Numbered from the stretch's first letter, positions 1 to 7,417 are shown. The stretch: 64,000 nucleotides of DNA from Bacteroidia bacterium (GCA_030430385.1 JAUIFO010000009.1:1-64000), one strand, 5' to 3'. Notes: generated by a model from the letters alone, not told the origin. Program-made: numbers and translations.

Positions 1-134
1 ACAAAACGGAAAAAATACAAACAGCTTAGCTGTTGCGCTTTTTTTCCAACGGAATTTTCGCCGCAAGCGGCTCATCCTAACGCAAAGCGCTCGGCTAATT
101 TCCGCGCAAGCCATACACAAACACGTTGTGCAAC
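1..134 (+). repeat. attC-like site 1, right part (cut by window edge)
   Basis: The right part of the long repeat, ending in the core GTTGTGCAAC (125-134) just before the methyltransferase start. Three hairpins are visible: CAGCT/AGCTG (22-32), GCCGC-AA-GCGGC (60-71) and CGC-AAA-GCG (81-89). The conserved blocks are the run of T before CAACGGA, then CGCCGCAAGCGGCTCATCC, then CGGCT and the L'-like CCATACACAAACAC. The same architecture recurs at 4366, 5534 and 6344. Confidence 0.75.
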
Positions 135-137
135 ATA

Positions 138-875
138 ATGAAAAACTCACTGTTTACAAATAAGGCAACTATCTATGATAAATATCGATTAGATTATCCT
201 AAAAGCATTAAAAGTCTAGTGTCTGAAATAATACCTCATACTGATTATAAAAGAGTTTTAGAGTTAGGTTGTGGTACAGGAAAATTCACTTCATTATTAA
301 AGAAGTATAATTCTGTACATGTCTTAGAACAAGATAAAATGATGTTAGAAATTTTAAAACTAGAAAGTCATTTATTCAAAAAAATTATTTTCCATAACGT
401 AAATGCCGAAGAAACTAACTTACCCTCAAATTATTTTGATTGCATTTTTTCAGCACAAGCATTTCATTTATTTGACAGTAATATAATTGGACAAGAAATT
501 AATAGATTGTTAAAGCCAAATGGAAAGATATTTTTAGTTTGGTATCATTGGAAAAAAAATAAATTAAATGATGCTATTAAAAATATTTTTTTGAGTTATA
601 ACAAAAATCAGTTAATTAAAAGAACGCGAATTGACAAATATTCACTAAAAAAAATCTTTCCAAATAGTATTTTTTATAAATTGGAATTAAATGATCATAC
701 TATAAACCATAATAAGAATAGTTTTATAAAAAGTATGTTGAGTTCTTCTTATGCACCTACTGAGGAATCTAGTAATTACGATAAATATATAAATGAAATG
801 GAAAACGTTTTTTTTAATTTTTCTAATAAAGATTCTATAAACCTATCTTTTCAATTCCTCATTTTTCATAATTGA
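138..875 (+). CDS. class I SAM-dependent methyltransferase
   Basis: A 245-aa cytosolic methyltransferase of unknown substrate. Motif I VLELGCGTGKF lies near residues 40-50, the acidic ribose-binding VLEQD follows at about 67-71, and the FDCIFSAQAFH and LKPNGKIFLVWY segments complete a Methyltransf_11-type Rossmann fold. An in-frame TTG exists at 126 inside the repeat core; the ATG at 138 just outside it was chosen. The C-terminal 100 residues are Lys/Asn-rich and not family-defining. It is the first gene of a five-gene unit with overlapping reading frames, very AT-rich compared with the window. Its job is presumably tied to the nucleotidyltransferase and radical SAM genes that follow. Confidence 0.85.
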   Translation: MKNSLFTNKATIYDKYRLDYPKSIKSLVSEIIPHTDYKRVLELGCGTGKFTSLLKKYNSVHVLEQDKMMLEILKLESHLFKKIIFHNVNAEETNLPSNYFDCIFSAQAFHLFDSNIIGQEINRLLKPNGKIFLVWYHWKKNKLNDAIKNIFLSYNKNQLIKRTRIDKYSLKKIFPNSIFYKLELNDHTINHNKNSFIKSMLSSSYAPTEESSNYDKYINEMENVFFNFSNKDSINLSFQFLIFHN

Positions 876-886
876 ATAAGAACTAT

Positions 887-1789
887 ATGATGACAATATC
901 AGGAACAGATAGTGTTAAAGATAAACACTTTAAAATTGATGTTAAGTATTCGATTTACGTTTATGGTAGTAATGCTAATAATCTTCATTCAATTTACAGT
1001 GACATTGACTTTTTAATAGTAACTGAAGAAAGACTAAGTAAATATGATGAAAAAAGACTAAGAATTAATTTTTTAGAAGAACAAAGCAAACTTTTTAATC
1101 ATAAAATTGGAATTAAAATTATATCTAAATCCCAATTAAACGACTTTTTTAATTATTCGTTGACTTGGACAAATAATATTTCAAATTCGAAATTATACTT
1201 TGGGACAGACATCATCAAAAATTATGATTTCAATTATTGTTTTAATCCAACCATAATTTATCAAAACGTTATTGAAAGATTATGGTATGATCAATTATAT
1301 ATTAAACCAAACAATACGGAATTTTATAACTTATATCTTGTACGAAAATCAATAAAATCTTGTTTTGGGTTCATATTATACCTTAATAACAAAATAATAT
1401 CTGAGCAAGAATCTCGAGATGCATTTCTAAACTCTAATTCAGAAATATTAAAAAACTATTACTATTTTGATTTCTTAAAATCAAAAAGTTATAGCAAATT
1501 GGATAATATTAAAAACAAAATTTATAATAAAATTTCAGTTGATTTTTTACAGAAACCATTATTTGCTGATATTAATTTAACTTACTGGAAGTTCGATAAA
1601 TTAATTTCTAGGAGTCTAAATGATAACGAGAAATGGCACATGGTGCTTCTAAAGTACTTATTAGATTTAGATGATGAAAGAATTAGGATTAAAAAGCATT
1701 CTGTCAAAAATCTTAATAAAATTTTTTCACAGAAAAATTTAACCAAACCTGAGGAAATTGAAATCTTGAGAAAACAAACACAACCATGA
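887..1789 (+). CDS. MNT-type nucleotidyltransferase domain protein
   Basis: About 300 aa. The N-terminal third has the polymerase-beta nucleotidyltransferase signature: GS (residues ~27-28) followed by SDIDFLIV with the metal-binding D-x-D (~39 and 41), in the short-spaced form of minimal nucleotidyltransferases. The rest is helical, without a recognised domain. The family transfers NMP groups to proteins, small molecules or RNA; the target is unknown here. A TTG at 872 would overlap the previous stop; ATG 887 or 890 is the more conservative start. The 3' end overlaps the next gene by 4 bp (ATGA). The motif is not of the CBASS cyclase form, so I do not call it a cyclic-nucleotide synthase. 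Confidence 0.75.
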   Translation: MMTISGTDSVKDKHFKIDVKYSIYVYGSNANNLHSIYSDIDFLIVTEERLSKYDEKRLRINFLEEQSKLFNHKIGIKIISKSQLNDFFNYSLTWTNNISNSKLYFGTDIIKNYDFNYCFNPTIIYQNVIERLWYDQLYIKPNNTEFYNLYLVRKSIKSCFGFILYLNNKIISEQESRDAFLNSNSEILKNYYYFDFLKSKSYSKLDNIKNKIYNKISVDFLQKPLFADINLTYWKFDKLISRSLNDNEKWHMVLLKYLLDLDDERIRIKKHSVKNLNKIFSQKNLTKPEEIEILRKQTQP

Positions 1790-2439
1790 TACCAAAAATT
1801 GTAAACGCTTTTAATGTGATAAATAAGCTCATACCCATAAGTGTGGGTGTGATAACTAGTTATATTATAAAAGAATATCTTAAAAACGAAGATTTTACGA
1901 TATTAAACGCTTTGATTTTGTCCATCGCAATACTTATTTATTCATTAATTATAATTAACCTTTTCTCTAAATTTCTTAACTGGTCTATGATAAGAAAAAT
2001 AATTTTAGGTAAAGACTACATTGAAGGGCAATGGTTGCAAACTGTAGAAATAGATAATGACGATAAACCTGAGAGAAAATTTACTCTTTTAGATATCTCA
2101 TTTAAATCAAAGTCTTACCATGTTCATGGTAAAACTTTTAACAATGACGGAGAAATCATATCAATATTTGATTCTACCATGACTAAATTTATTGATAATA
2201 CACTCTCCTACCCATTTAAAATTAATATGATTAAGTCTGATAATATAGATATACTAGGCAATACGAACCTACAATTTTCCAAAGTCAACAAAGAACACCT
2301 ATATATTGGTACAGTATATTCAAACTTTAGGAGTTACCCAGTTGATATCAGAGGTAAAAAAATAGATGACGATTTAAGTCGTGATTTGGATTCTGAAAGC
2401 GGTAGAAAATCTTACATAAAGAAATTACAGTATGATTGA
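1786..2439 (+). CDS. two-TM membrane protein with beta-rich cytosolic domain (S-2TMbeta/Cap15-like?)
   Basis: 217 aa. Two hydrophobic helices (~11-28 and ~41-61) are followed from about residue 78 by a soluble, strand-rich domain that opens with YIEGQWLQ and later has SKSYHVHGKTFNNDGE. Two N-terminal helices plus a C-terminal beta domain opening with G-x-W is the layout of the SMODS-associated 2TM effector (Cap15) of CBASS antiphage systems. The resemblance is architectural and I cannot confirm homology. It overlaps the nucleotidyltransferase upstream by 4 bp and the radical SAM gene downstream by 8 bp, so co-translation is likely. It could serve as membrane effector or anchor of the unit. 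Confidence 0.6.
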   Translation: MIPKIVNAFNVINKLIPISVGVITSYIIKEYLKNEDFTILNALILSIAILIYSLIIINLFSKFLNWSMIRKIILGKDYIEGQWLQTVEIDNDDKPERKFTLLDISFKSKSYHVHGKTFNNDGEIISIFDSTMTKFIDNTLSYPFKINMIKSDNIDILGNTNLQFSKVNKEHLYIGTVYSNFRSYPVDIRGKKIDDDLSRDLDSESGRKSYIKKLQYD

Positions 2440-3514
2440 GTATAATTATTCTAAAATTTCTGCAAATCAATTAATTCCTGAGAATATTTTTCTTCATGAT
2501 TTATCAAAAGAAAGTTTAAAACAAGTTGAAATTGACCCTATAGACTTTTGTAATCATAACTGTTCTTGGTGTTTTACAAAAAATTTCAGAGAAGATAAAA
2601 AAATTGATCTAATAAGCTTGAAAAAATATCTTGATCAATTTATTAATAATAATGGCAAATCAATTGTTTTTTCTGGTGGAGGAGAACCATTATTATACAA
2701 AGAGCTTTATAATAAAAATGAAGTATTTGAGCGCAAGAGTATTTTAAAATATCTAATAGATAGAAATGTACATATTGGTATAATTACCAATGGCTCATTA
2801 CTGCATAAACTTTTTAACAGAGATTTCAAAATAAAGCAAATATCTTTTATAAGGGTTTCATTAGATTCATACAATAAATCTCAACATCAAAAAAGACATT
2901 TGAGCACAGATTTTATGAGCATTGAACAAAATATTAAAGACATTGTTTCTAAAAGAAAATCGAATTTTACGCCAGCAATTGGTATTAGCATAATTTGTAA
3001 TCAGACGATGAATTCTAGTCTAAAAGATATTGAAAAGATTAATAAAATATCTTGTAAACTACAATTAGACTTTGTTCAATTAAAACATATTCATACAAAA
3101 GGTAAAAAAGAAGCTAACATCCTTATGAAAAAAATTCATTCTTATTGCTTAAGAATGAAGTGGGATAAGACTGAGTTTTGGGTTCAAGAATATAATTCTT
3201 CTAATAACACTCATAGTATTTGTAGAATAACCAAATATATTCAAGCAATCGGTGGAATCAAAAAGAAGTATCCTTGTTGCCATTTATTTGGAAGAGAAGA
3301 GTATTATGGTACAGATGATTTTTTGGCTGAAGGAAAGGAAATTAATGGATGTGATAATTTGGTCTGCAGATATAATGAAATGAATTCAATTTTAGATGGT
3401 ACTGATATAAAAAAGTCTGAATTAATTTTAAAAAATAACATCACTAGATTTGGATTTCATCCTTACAGATATTGCCCTACTTCACCTAAAATTTTAAAAC
3501 CTTTTTCGAATTAA
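2432..3514 (+). CDS. radical SAM protein with C-terminal cysteine cluster
   Basis: 360 aa. A CNHNCSWC motif (Cys40, 44, 47; C-x3-C-x2-C) binds the SAM-cleaving 4Fe-4S cluster, and IVFSGGGEPLL (~78-88) is the SAM-contacting GGE motif. The C-terminal third holds more cysteines (SIC, PCCH, GCDNLVC, YCPTSP), suggesting an auxiliary cluster or metal site of SPASM/twitch type, though the spacing is not the standard SPASM pattern. The family generates a 5'-deoxyadenosyl radical; the substrate is unknown. It overlaps its neighbours by 8 bp upstream and 1 bp downstream (TAATG). Confidence 0.82.
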   Translation: MIEYNYSKISANQLIPENIFLHDLSKESLKQVEIDPIDFCNHNCSWCFTKNFREDKKIDLISLKKYLDQFINNNGKSIVFSGGGEPLLYKELYNKNEVFERKSILKYLIDRNVHIGIITNGSLLHKLFNRDFKIKQISFIRVSLDSYNKSQHQKRHLSTDFMSIEQNIKDIVSKRKSNFTPAIGISIICNQTMNSSLKDIEKINKISCKLQLDFVQLKHIHTKGKKEANILMKKIHSYCLRMKWDKTEFWVQEYNSSNNTHSICRITKYIQAIGGIKKKYPCCHLFGREEYYGTDDFLAEGKEINGCDNLVCRYNEMNSILDGTDIKKSELILKNNITRFGFHPYRYCPTSPKILKPFSN

Positions 3515-4359
3515 TGAGTGTTTTAAAAACTATAGATATTGAACCAACTACTGTTTGTAATTTAAAATGTCCTTTTTGTTTTGGTCCAAAAGTTGAATCA
3601 GTAAAAGGAGAACTTAGTTTAGAAACTTGGAAAGAAACAATAATTAGATTCAAAAATTGGGGAGTTGAAAATGTTGTCATCTCCGGAGGAGAACCACTTT
3701 TATATAAAAACATAGAGGAGTTAATTAAATTTATTAAACATAATGATCTATCAATTGTTTTATCAACGCATGGTAGATTTAGAAATAAACTTTTAAAAAT
3801 AGTTGAATATTGTGATTGGATTTCTCTTCCTATTGATGGATATAAAAATGATACTGCATACACTTTAAGAACTGACAATGTATCGAACCAAGAGATACTA
3901 AAAACAGCCAAACTTTTGAAATTAAAGAATCCAAAAATTAAAATTAAAATTGGTACAGTTGCAACTAAGGTTAATATAGATGAAATTGAGAATATTAATT
4001 CATTATTGGATGAAAATATCGGAATTTTTGATACTTGGAAAATTTATCAATATACACCTAGAAGAAAATATAAAGAGAATTCTGATCATTTATCAATTGA
4101 TGACTCAATGTATGAAGAATTAGTCAGTAAAATTAATGCTCTTAATAAAAACAAAAGAATTGTTTATTCATCAAATGAGAGTAGAAAAAATGCTTATCTA
4201 TTTATTTATTATGATGGAGATGTAACTTTAGTAAATTGTGGAAATGACTTTGGTGATGATGTTATTGGTAACGTTAAAACTTTTGATAATATTAATTTAA
4301 AAAAAATAGTATATAATTTGAAGAACAATCATACCTCAAATTATAAAAACACATATTAA
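3514..4359 (+). CDS. radical SAM protein, viperin-like
   Basis: 281 aa. CNLKCPFCF (Cys15, 19, 22) and VVISGGEPLL (~54-63) mark a radical SAM enzyme. Beyond these, several features fall in the same order as in viperin: KIGTVATKVN (~145-154) as viperin's K-I-N-S-V-x4-N, WKIYQ (175-179) as WKVFQ, and NESRKNAYLFIYYDG ending in VNC as viperin's SNQKMKDSYLILDEY...LNC. Viperins convert CTP, or other NTPs in prokaryotes, to 3'-deoxy-3',4'-didehydro-NTP chain terminators against viruses. The similarity is judged by eye, so membership in the true viperin clade is not established. It is the last gene before the next attC-like site. Confidence 0.78.
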   Translation: MSVLKTIDIEPTTVCNLKCPFCFGPKVESVKGELSLETWKETIIRFKNWGVENVVISGGEPLLYKNIEELIKFIKHNDLSIVLSTHGRFRNKLLKIVEYCDWISLPIDGYKNDTAYTLRTDNVSNQEILKTAKLLKLKNPKIKIKIGTVATKVNIDEIENINSLLDENIGIFDTWKIYQYTPRRKYKENSDHLSIDDSMYEELVSKINALNKNKRIVYSSNESRKNAYLFIYYDGDVTLVNCGNDFGDDVIGNVKTFDNINLKKIVYNLKNNHTSNYKNTY

Positions 4360-4365
4360 ATTTAC

Positions 4366-4580
4366 GTTGCACAACAACGTGTATAGCTAACGCTAAATTT
4401 GTTGTTTAACAAGAGGAATTTTTCCTACCTTTAATACTGAATTAACAAAAACGGAAAAAATACACACAGCTTAGCTGTCGCGCTTTTTTCCAACGGATTT
4501 TTCGCCGCAAGCGGCTCATCCAAGCAAAAAATTGCTCGGCTGAAAATCCGCACAAACCATACACGAACACGTTGTGGCTA
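4366..4580 (+). repeat. attC-like site 2
   Basis: A complete copy. The left core GTTGCACAAC (4366-4375) matches, as reverse complement, the start of the preceding block at 125-134; the right core GTTGTGGCTA (4571-4580) opens the next block. ACAACGTGTAT after the left core pairs with ATACACGAACACGTTGT before the right. Inner hairpins: ACAGCT/AGCTGT (4466-4478), GCCGC-AA-GCGGC (4504-4515), AGCAA-AAAA-TTGCT (4523-4536). Confidence 0.8.
4402..4433 (+). promoter_or_regulatory. promoter inside attC-like site 2
   Basis: TTG (4402-4404), 21 bp, then TACCTTTA (4426-4433), close to the Bacteroidota -33/-7 consensus TTTG and TAnnTTTG. The identical arrangement recurs in the next site. It would transcribe the hairpin half of the site and then the lipoprotein gene at 4591. 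Confidence 0.5.
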
Positions 4581-4590
4581 ATTAGACGAA

Positions 4591-5532
4591 ATGAAAAGCA
4601 TTTTAGCTTACATATTGATTTTCTGCATTCTATTTGCTTGTAAAAAAGATGATGAATTGAGTTCGGTTGAGGATACAAACGCTCATATTGATTATTTCGG
4701 TTTTACAATAGTTGATACATATTGGGATGACCCAACAGATCCCGAGATAAAAACCAATTACGCTGATGAAATTCATAGCTTTAGCAACATAGCTGATATT
4801 TTAGTTGTAAATCCAAACGACAATATTGTTCAACGGACACAAACCTTTGCGGATTTAGATTTAAAAGCAATTTTACATCTCAATGAGTTGTTCTTTGAAT
4901 TAATTGATAATAACAGTCCTTCCGAATCAAATTATGATTTACGCTCTGATTATCAAGAAAGATGGAATGAATTTAAAATCATAAATCAAGCGATTTTAAA
5001 TACCAATTACATTGGTGTATTTTACATTGGAGAAGAACCCACTTGGAATGGAATAACCTTCTCAGAATTGGATGCTGTGGCTCAATTACTGCAAGGTGAA
5101 TTTCCGAACATACCAACGATGTTGATTGAAGCTTATCCATCATTAAATGACTTACAAATTCCAGAAACTATTGATTGGATAGGATTTGACCGTTATTTTG
5201 TTAACGACCCAAATACAGACTCTGAATTTCAGCAAGACTGGCAAACATTAAAAACAAAAATTTCAAATCAGAATCAAAAAATAATGGTTATTCTAGATAG
5301 CCATTATATAAATTGGGCACACGGAGATTTTGGAAACATAGATTTGACCCAAATGGATGATGTCGCAAAAAACTATTATCAACTAGCTAAAAATGACAAA
5401 AAAGTCATAGGAGTTTTAGGATACTTTTGGCCAAACGGATTTGATATTCCAGAATCTATTGGAGGAAGAGGAATGCCACAAAATGTGAAAATGGAATACG
5501 AAAGAATCGGAAGGGAAATTACTAAAAAATAA
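4591..5532 (+). CDS. exported lipoprotein, TIM-barrel glycoside hydrolase-like
   Basis: 313 aa with a lipoprotein signal peptide (lipobox ILFAC, Cys17) followed by an acidic, flexible linker. The body alternates predicted strands and helices in the way of a (beta/alpha)8 barrel: FGFTIVDTYW, ADILVV, KAILHLNE, GVFYIGEEPTWNG (Glu148/149), PTMLIEAYPS, IDWIGFDRYF, KIMVILDSHY, VIGVLGYFWP. The conserved acidic residues at strand ends suggest a glycosidase-like active site, but I cannot assign a GH family. It is the only gene of its cassette; stop and downstream core are separated by 1 bp. Confidence 0.7.
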   Translation: MKSILAYILIFCILFACKKDDELSSVEDTNAHIDYFGFTIVDTYWDDPTDPEIKTNYADEIHSFSNIADILVVNPNDNIVQRTQTFADLDLKAILHLNELFFELIDNNSPSESNYDLRSDYQERWNEFKIINQAILNTNYIGVFYIGEEPTWNGITFSELDAVAQLLQGEFPNIPTMLIEAYPSLNDLQIPETIDWIGFDRYFVNDPNTDSEFQQDWQTLKTKISNQNQKIMVILDSHYINWAHGDFGNIDLTQMDDVAKNYYQLAKNDKKVIGVLGYFWPNGFDIPESIGGRGMPQNVKMEYERIGREITKK

Positions 5533-5533
5533 C

Positions 5534-5757
5534 TAGCCACAACAACGTGTATAGCTAACGCTAAATTTGTTGTTTAACAAGAGGCATTTTTCCTACCTTT
5601 AGTACTGAATTAACTAAAACGGAAAATAAAGTACGAGTTCAACCTCGCGCTTTTTGTCCTGCGGATTTTTCGCCAGTTGTAAACAACTTGGCTCATCCAA
5701 AGCTAAAAATAGCTTCGGCTTAATCCGCACTAACCATACACAAATGCGTTGGCAATA
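5534..5757 (+). repeat. attC-like site 3
   Basis: The left core TAGCCACAAC (5534-5543) is the exact reverse complement of the start of its own block (4571-4580). The right core GTTGGCAAT (5748-5756) opens the ParDE block. The hairpins keep position but change sequence from sites 1 and 2: CGAG/CTCG (5634-5647), GCC-AGTTGT-AA-ACAACT-T-GGC (5672-5692), AAGCTA-AAAA-TAGCTT (5700-5715). Confidence 0.8.
5570..5601 (+). promoter_or_regulatory. promoter inside attC-like site 3
   Basis: TTG (5570-5572), 21 bp, TACCTTTA (5594-5601), the same element as in site 2 at the same place. It would add transcription towards parDE, which also has its own promoter. Confidence 0.45.
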
Positions 5758-5770
5758 ATATTTAGAATTA

Positions 5771-5804
5771 TTTGTTTTTGATTCATATTTGGTGTAATTT
5801 TACA
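5771..5804 (+). promoter_or_regulatory. parDE promoter with candidate operator
   Basis: TTTG (5771-5774), 20 bp, TAATTTTA (5795-5802) just ahead of the antitoxin start. The palindrome TGTAA-TT-TTACA (5793-5804) covers the -7 element and is a plausible binding site for the ribbon-helix-helix antitoxin, which usually autorepresses such operons. The role is inferred. Confidence 0.5.
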
Positions 5805-5818
5805 TCAAAGTAATTATT

Positions 5819-6058
5819 ATGGCAAGACAAAGCATTTCTTTCACTAAAGCAAATGACGAATGGTTAAAGAACCAAGTCAACAGTAATGAATATTCAAGTA
5901 AAAGTGAATTGGTCAACGATTTAATTAGACAAGCTAGAAAACAACAAGTTCAAATTGATTGGATTAAAACGAAATTGGAAAAAGCCGAAAATAGCGGATT
6001 TACTTCCGATAGCAAATCGGATATTCTAAAACAATCAAAGGAATTGTTAAATGGCTGA
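5819..6058 (+). CDS. parD: ParD/CopG-family antitoxin
   Basis: 79 aa. The N-terminal ribbon-helix-helix (ARQSISFTKANDEWLKNQV, then SSKSELVNDLIRQARK) binds operator DNA as a dimer; the C-terminal tail (~45-79) is the usual disordered toxin-binding segment. It precedes its toxin with an 8-bp overlap, the standard order for parDE. Carriage on a cassette with attC-like flanks agrees with the known abundance of toxin-antitoxin pairs in large integron arrays, where they stabilise the array. Confidence 0.9.
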   Translation: MARQSISFTKANDEWLKNQVNSNEYSSKSELVNDLIRQARKQQVQIDWIKTKLEKAENSGFTSDSKSDILKQSKELLNG

Positions 6059-6338
6059 TTTCAGATTAAGTAACACAGCGAAAGAGGATTTAATTAGAAT
6101 TCATCATTACGGAATTAGAAAGTTTGGAATTGAACAAGCTGACAAATATTTTAATTCCTTTTTCGAATATTTTGAAATTATTGCTCAAAGACCTTATTCA
6201 TTTGAATCAGTTGATTTTATAAAAAAAGGATATAGAAGATGTGTTTGCGGATCTGATAGTATCTACTATAGAATAAATGAAGATATTGTTGAGATTATGA
6301 CTATTATTGGGAAACAAGATTTAGATAGCATACTATAA
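6051..6338 (+). CDS. parE: ParE/RelE-family toxin
   Basis: 95 aa, typical length for ParE toxins. The N-terminal LSNTAKEDLIRIHHYGIRKFG and the C-terminal RRCVCGSDSIYYRINEDIVEIMTIIGKQD match the ParE fold (central YR-x-Y/C-GSHxIYYR and a terminal IIxRQD). ParE proteins poison DNA gyrase; RelE relatives cleave mRNA, and the target cannot be decided here. The start codon lies inside the antitoxin gene, so the pair is translationally coupled. Full length, no obvious lesion. Confidence 0.9.
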   Translation: MADFRLSNTAKEDLIRIHHYGIRKFGIEQADKYFNSFFEYFEIIAQRPYSFESVDFIKKGYRRCVCGSDSIYYRINEDIVEIMTIIGKQDLDSIL

Positions 6339-6343
6339 ATACA

Positions 6344-6553
6344 ATTGCCAACAACGTGTAAGGTTAATAGCTACTTCTCCATTCCATCGGAACAATAATT
6401 ACAAAATACTTAGTATATTTACTCAAAGAACATTTCGTTAAGCTCAACCTTGTGTTTTGTTTTCACACGGAATTTTCGCCGCAAGCGGCTCATCCGAAGC
6501 CAAAACAGCTTCGGCTCAATCCGTACAAACCATACACGAACAAGTTAGGCAAC
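6344..6553 (+). repeat. attC-like site 4
   Basis: The left core ATTGCCAAC (6344-6352) is the exact reverse complement of the start of the ParDE block (5748-5756). The right core GTTAGGCAAC (6544-6553) is a textbook integron R' core (GTTRRRY). Hairpins: GCCGC-AA-GCGGC (6478-6489) and CCGAAGC-7-GCTTCGG (6494-6514). The promoter-like position here reads TATATTTA (6414-6421) without a clear TTG upstream. Confidence 0.8.
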
Positions 6554-6579
6554 ATTTAAAGAATACCGAGAAAACAAGA

Positions 6580-7344
6580 ATGTTATTCGATAATATAGAA
6601 TATATATCCATAGAGAATCAAACAACCAGTTTTCCAAAACATTTTCACGAAACGTTTTGCATTTCATTGATTCATAAAGGAATTGAACAAATTGATTTTG
6701 AAAATCAAAGCCTTTTTACTGAAGCTGGGAGCATATCTATTACGAATCCATACGAAATACATTCTAACCCACTTATTGATAATGACTCTTTCCTCAAATT
6801 TGATACTATCTACATACCAAACGATTTAATGAAGTACGCATTAAATGGAAGAAATATTATGTTTCTCAGCCGTCAAATAACTAATAAAACAGCCAACAAA
6901 TCGTTTTTAAAACTTATAATAGCCTTAGATAGTAAAAATGAGGAAATGATTGAAATGCACCTATCACAATTTGTAAACATCTTAAAAAGTTACTCAGAAG
7001 AAAACAAAAATGAATATTCAGGATTAAACTTTAATGACTACAATCAAATTAGGAATTACATTGAAAACCATATTTATCAAAAAATCAACCTTAATAAACT
7101 TTCAGGTATGGCAAATATTAACAAATATGGATTTGCTAAAAAATTTAAAGCTTTAACTGGTATGACACCAATGAATTATGTTTTAATGCGAAAAATATTT
7201 TCTAGTAAAAAATTGATTAAATCAAATAAAGAACTTACTGAAATAGCCTATCAATATAACTTTACCGATTTGGCTCATTATTCAAAAACCTTTAAGCGTT
7301 TTATAGGTGTTTCCCCAAAAATATATCAAGAAAATTTTTTGTAA
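6580..7344 (+). CDS. AraC-family transcriptional regulator
   Basis: 254 aa. The N-terminal cupin-like sensor (HFHETFCISLIHKGIEQIDF ... PYEIHSNP) is of the AraC_binding type. The C-terminal ~100 residues hold two helix-turn-helix motifs: LNKLSGMANINKYGFAKKFK and ELTEIAYQYNFTDLAHYSKTFKRFIGVSP. The frame is open further upstream to 6457, but that part runs through the attC-like site, so the ATG at 6580, 26 bp after the core, is taken. It may control the S41 peptidase that follows in the same block. Confidence 0.9.
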   Translation: MLFDNIEYISIENQTTSFPKHFHETFCISLIHKGIEQIDFENQSLFTEAGSISITNPYEIHSNPLIDNDSFLKFDTIYIPNDLMKYALNGRNIMFLSRQITNKTANKSFLKLIIALDSKNEEMIEMHLSQFVNILKSYSEENKNEYSGLNFNDYNQIRNYIENHIYQKINLNKLSGMANINKYGFAKKFKALTGMTPMNYVLMRKIFSSKKLIKSNKELTEIAYQYNFTDLAHYSKTFKRFIGVSPKIYQENFL

Positions 7345-7352
7345 AGAATTAT

Positions 7353-7380
7353 AATTGCCAACATTATACAAGTGGCTGAA
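7353..7380 (+). repeat. remnant of attC-like left end
   Basis: ATTGCCAAC (7353-7361) follows the AraC gene and resembles a left core, but only a short ATTATACAAG stretch follows and the rest of the site is missing. It differs by one lost T from TTGCCTAAC, the end expected for a block starting GTTAGGCAA, so AraC may once have been a separate cassette. Confidence 0.4.
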
Positions 7381-7417
7381 ATATTTTAAAATTAAATTTG
7401 GTTAAAATATTAATCAA

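Noticed and set aside
887..1789. CBASS cyclase (CD-NTase)
   Set aside because: The GS-x-DxD spacing is that of minimal nucleotidyltransferases and the rest of the protein lacks CD-NTase features that I can see.
4442..4678. Minus-strand frame across attC-like site 2
   Set aside because: It is made of repeat hairpins and the start of the lipoprotein gene in reverse; no protein-like pattern.
6457..6579. N-terminal extension of the AraC regulator
   Set aside because: The frame is open there but runs through the structured repeat and its core; homology starts after 6580.
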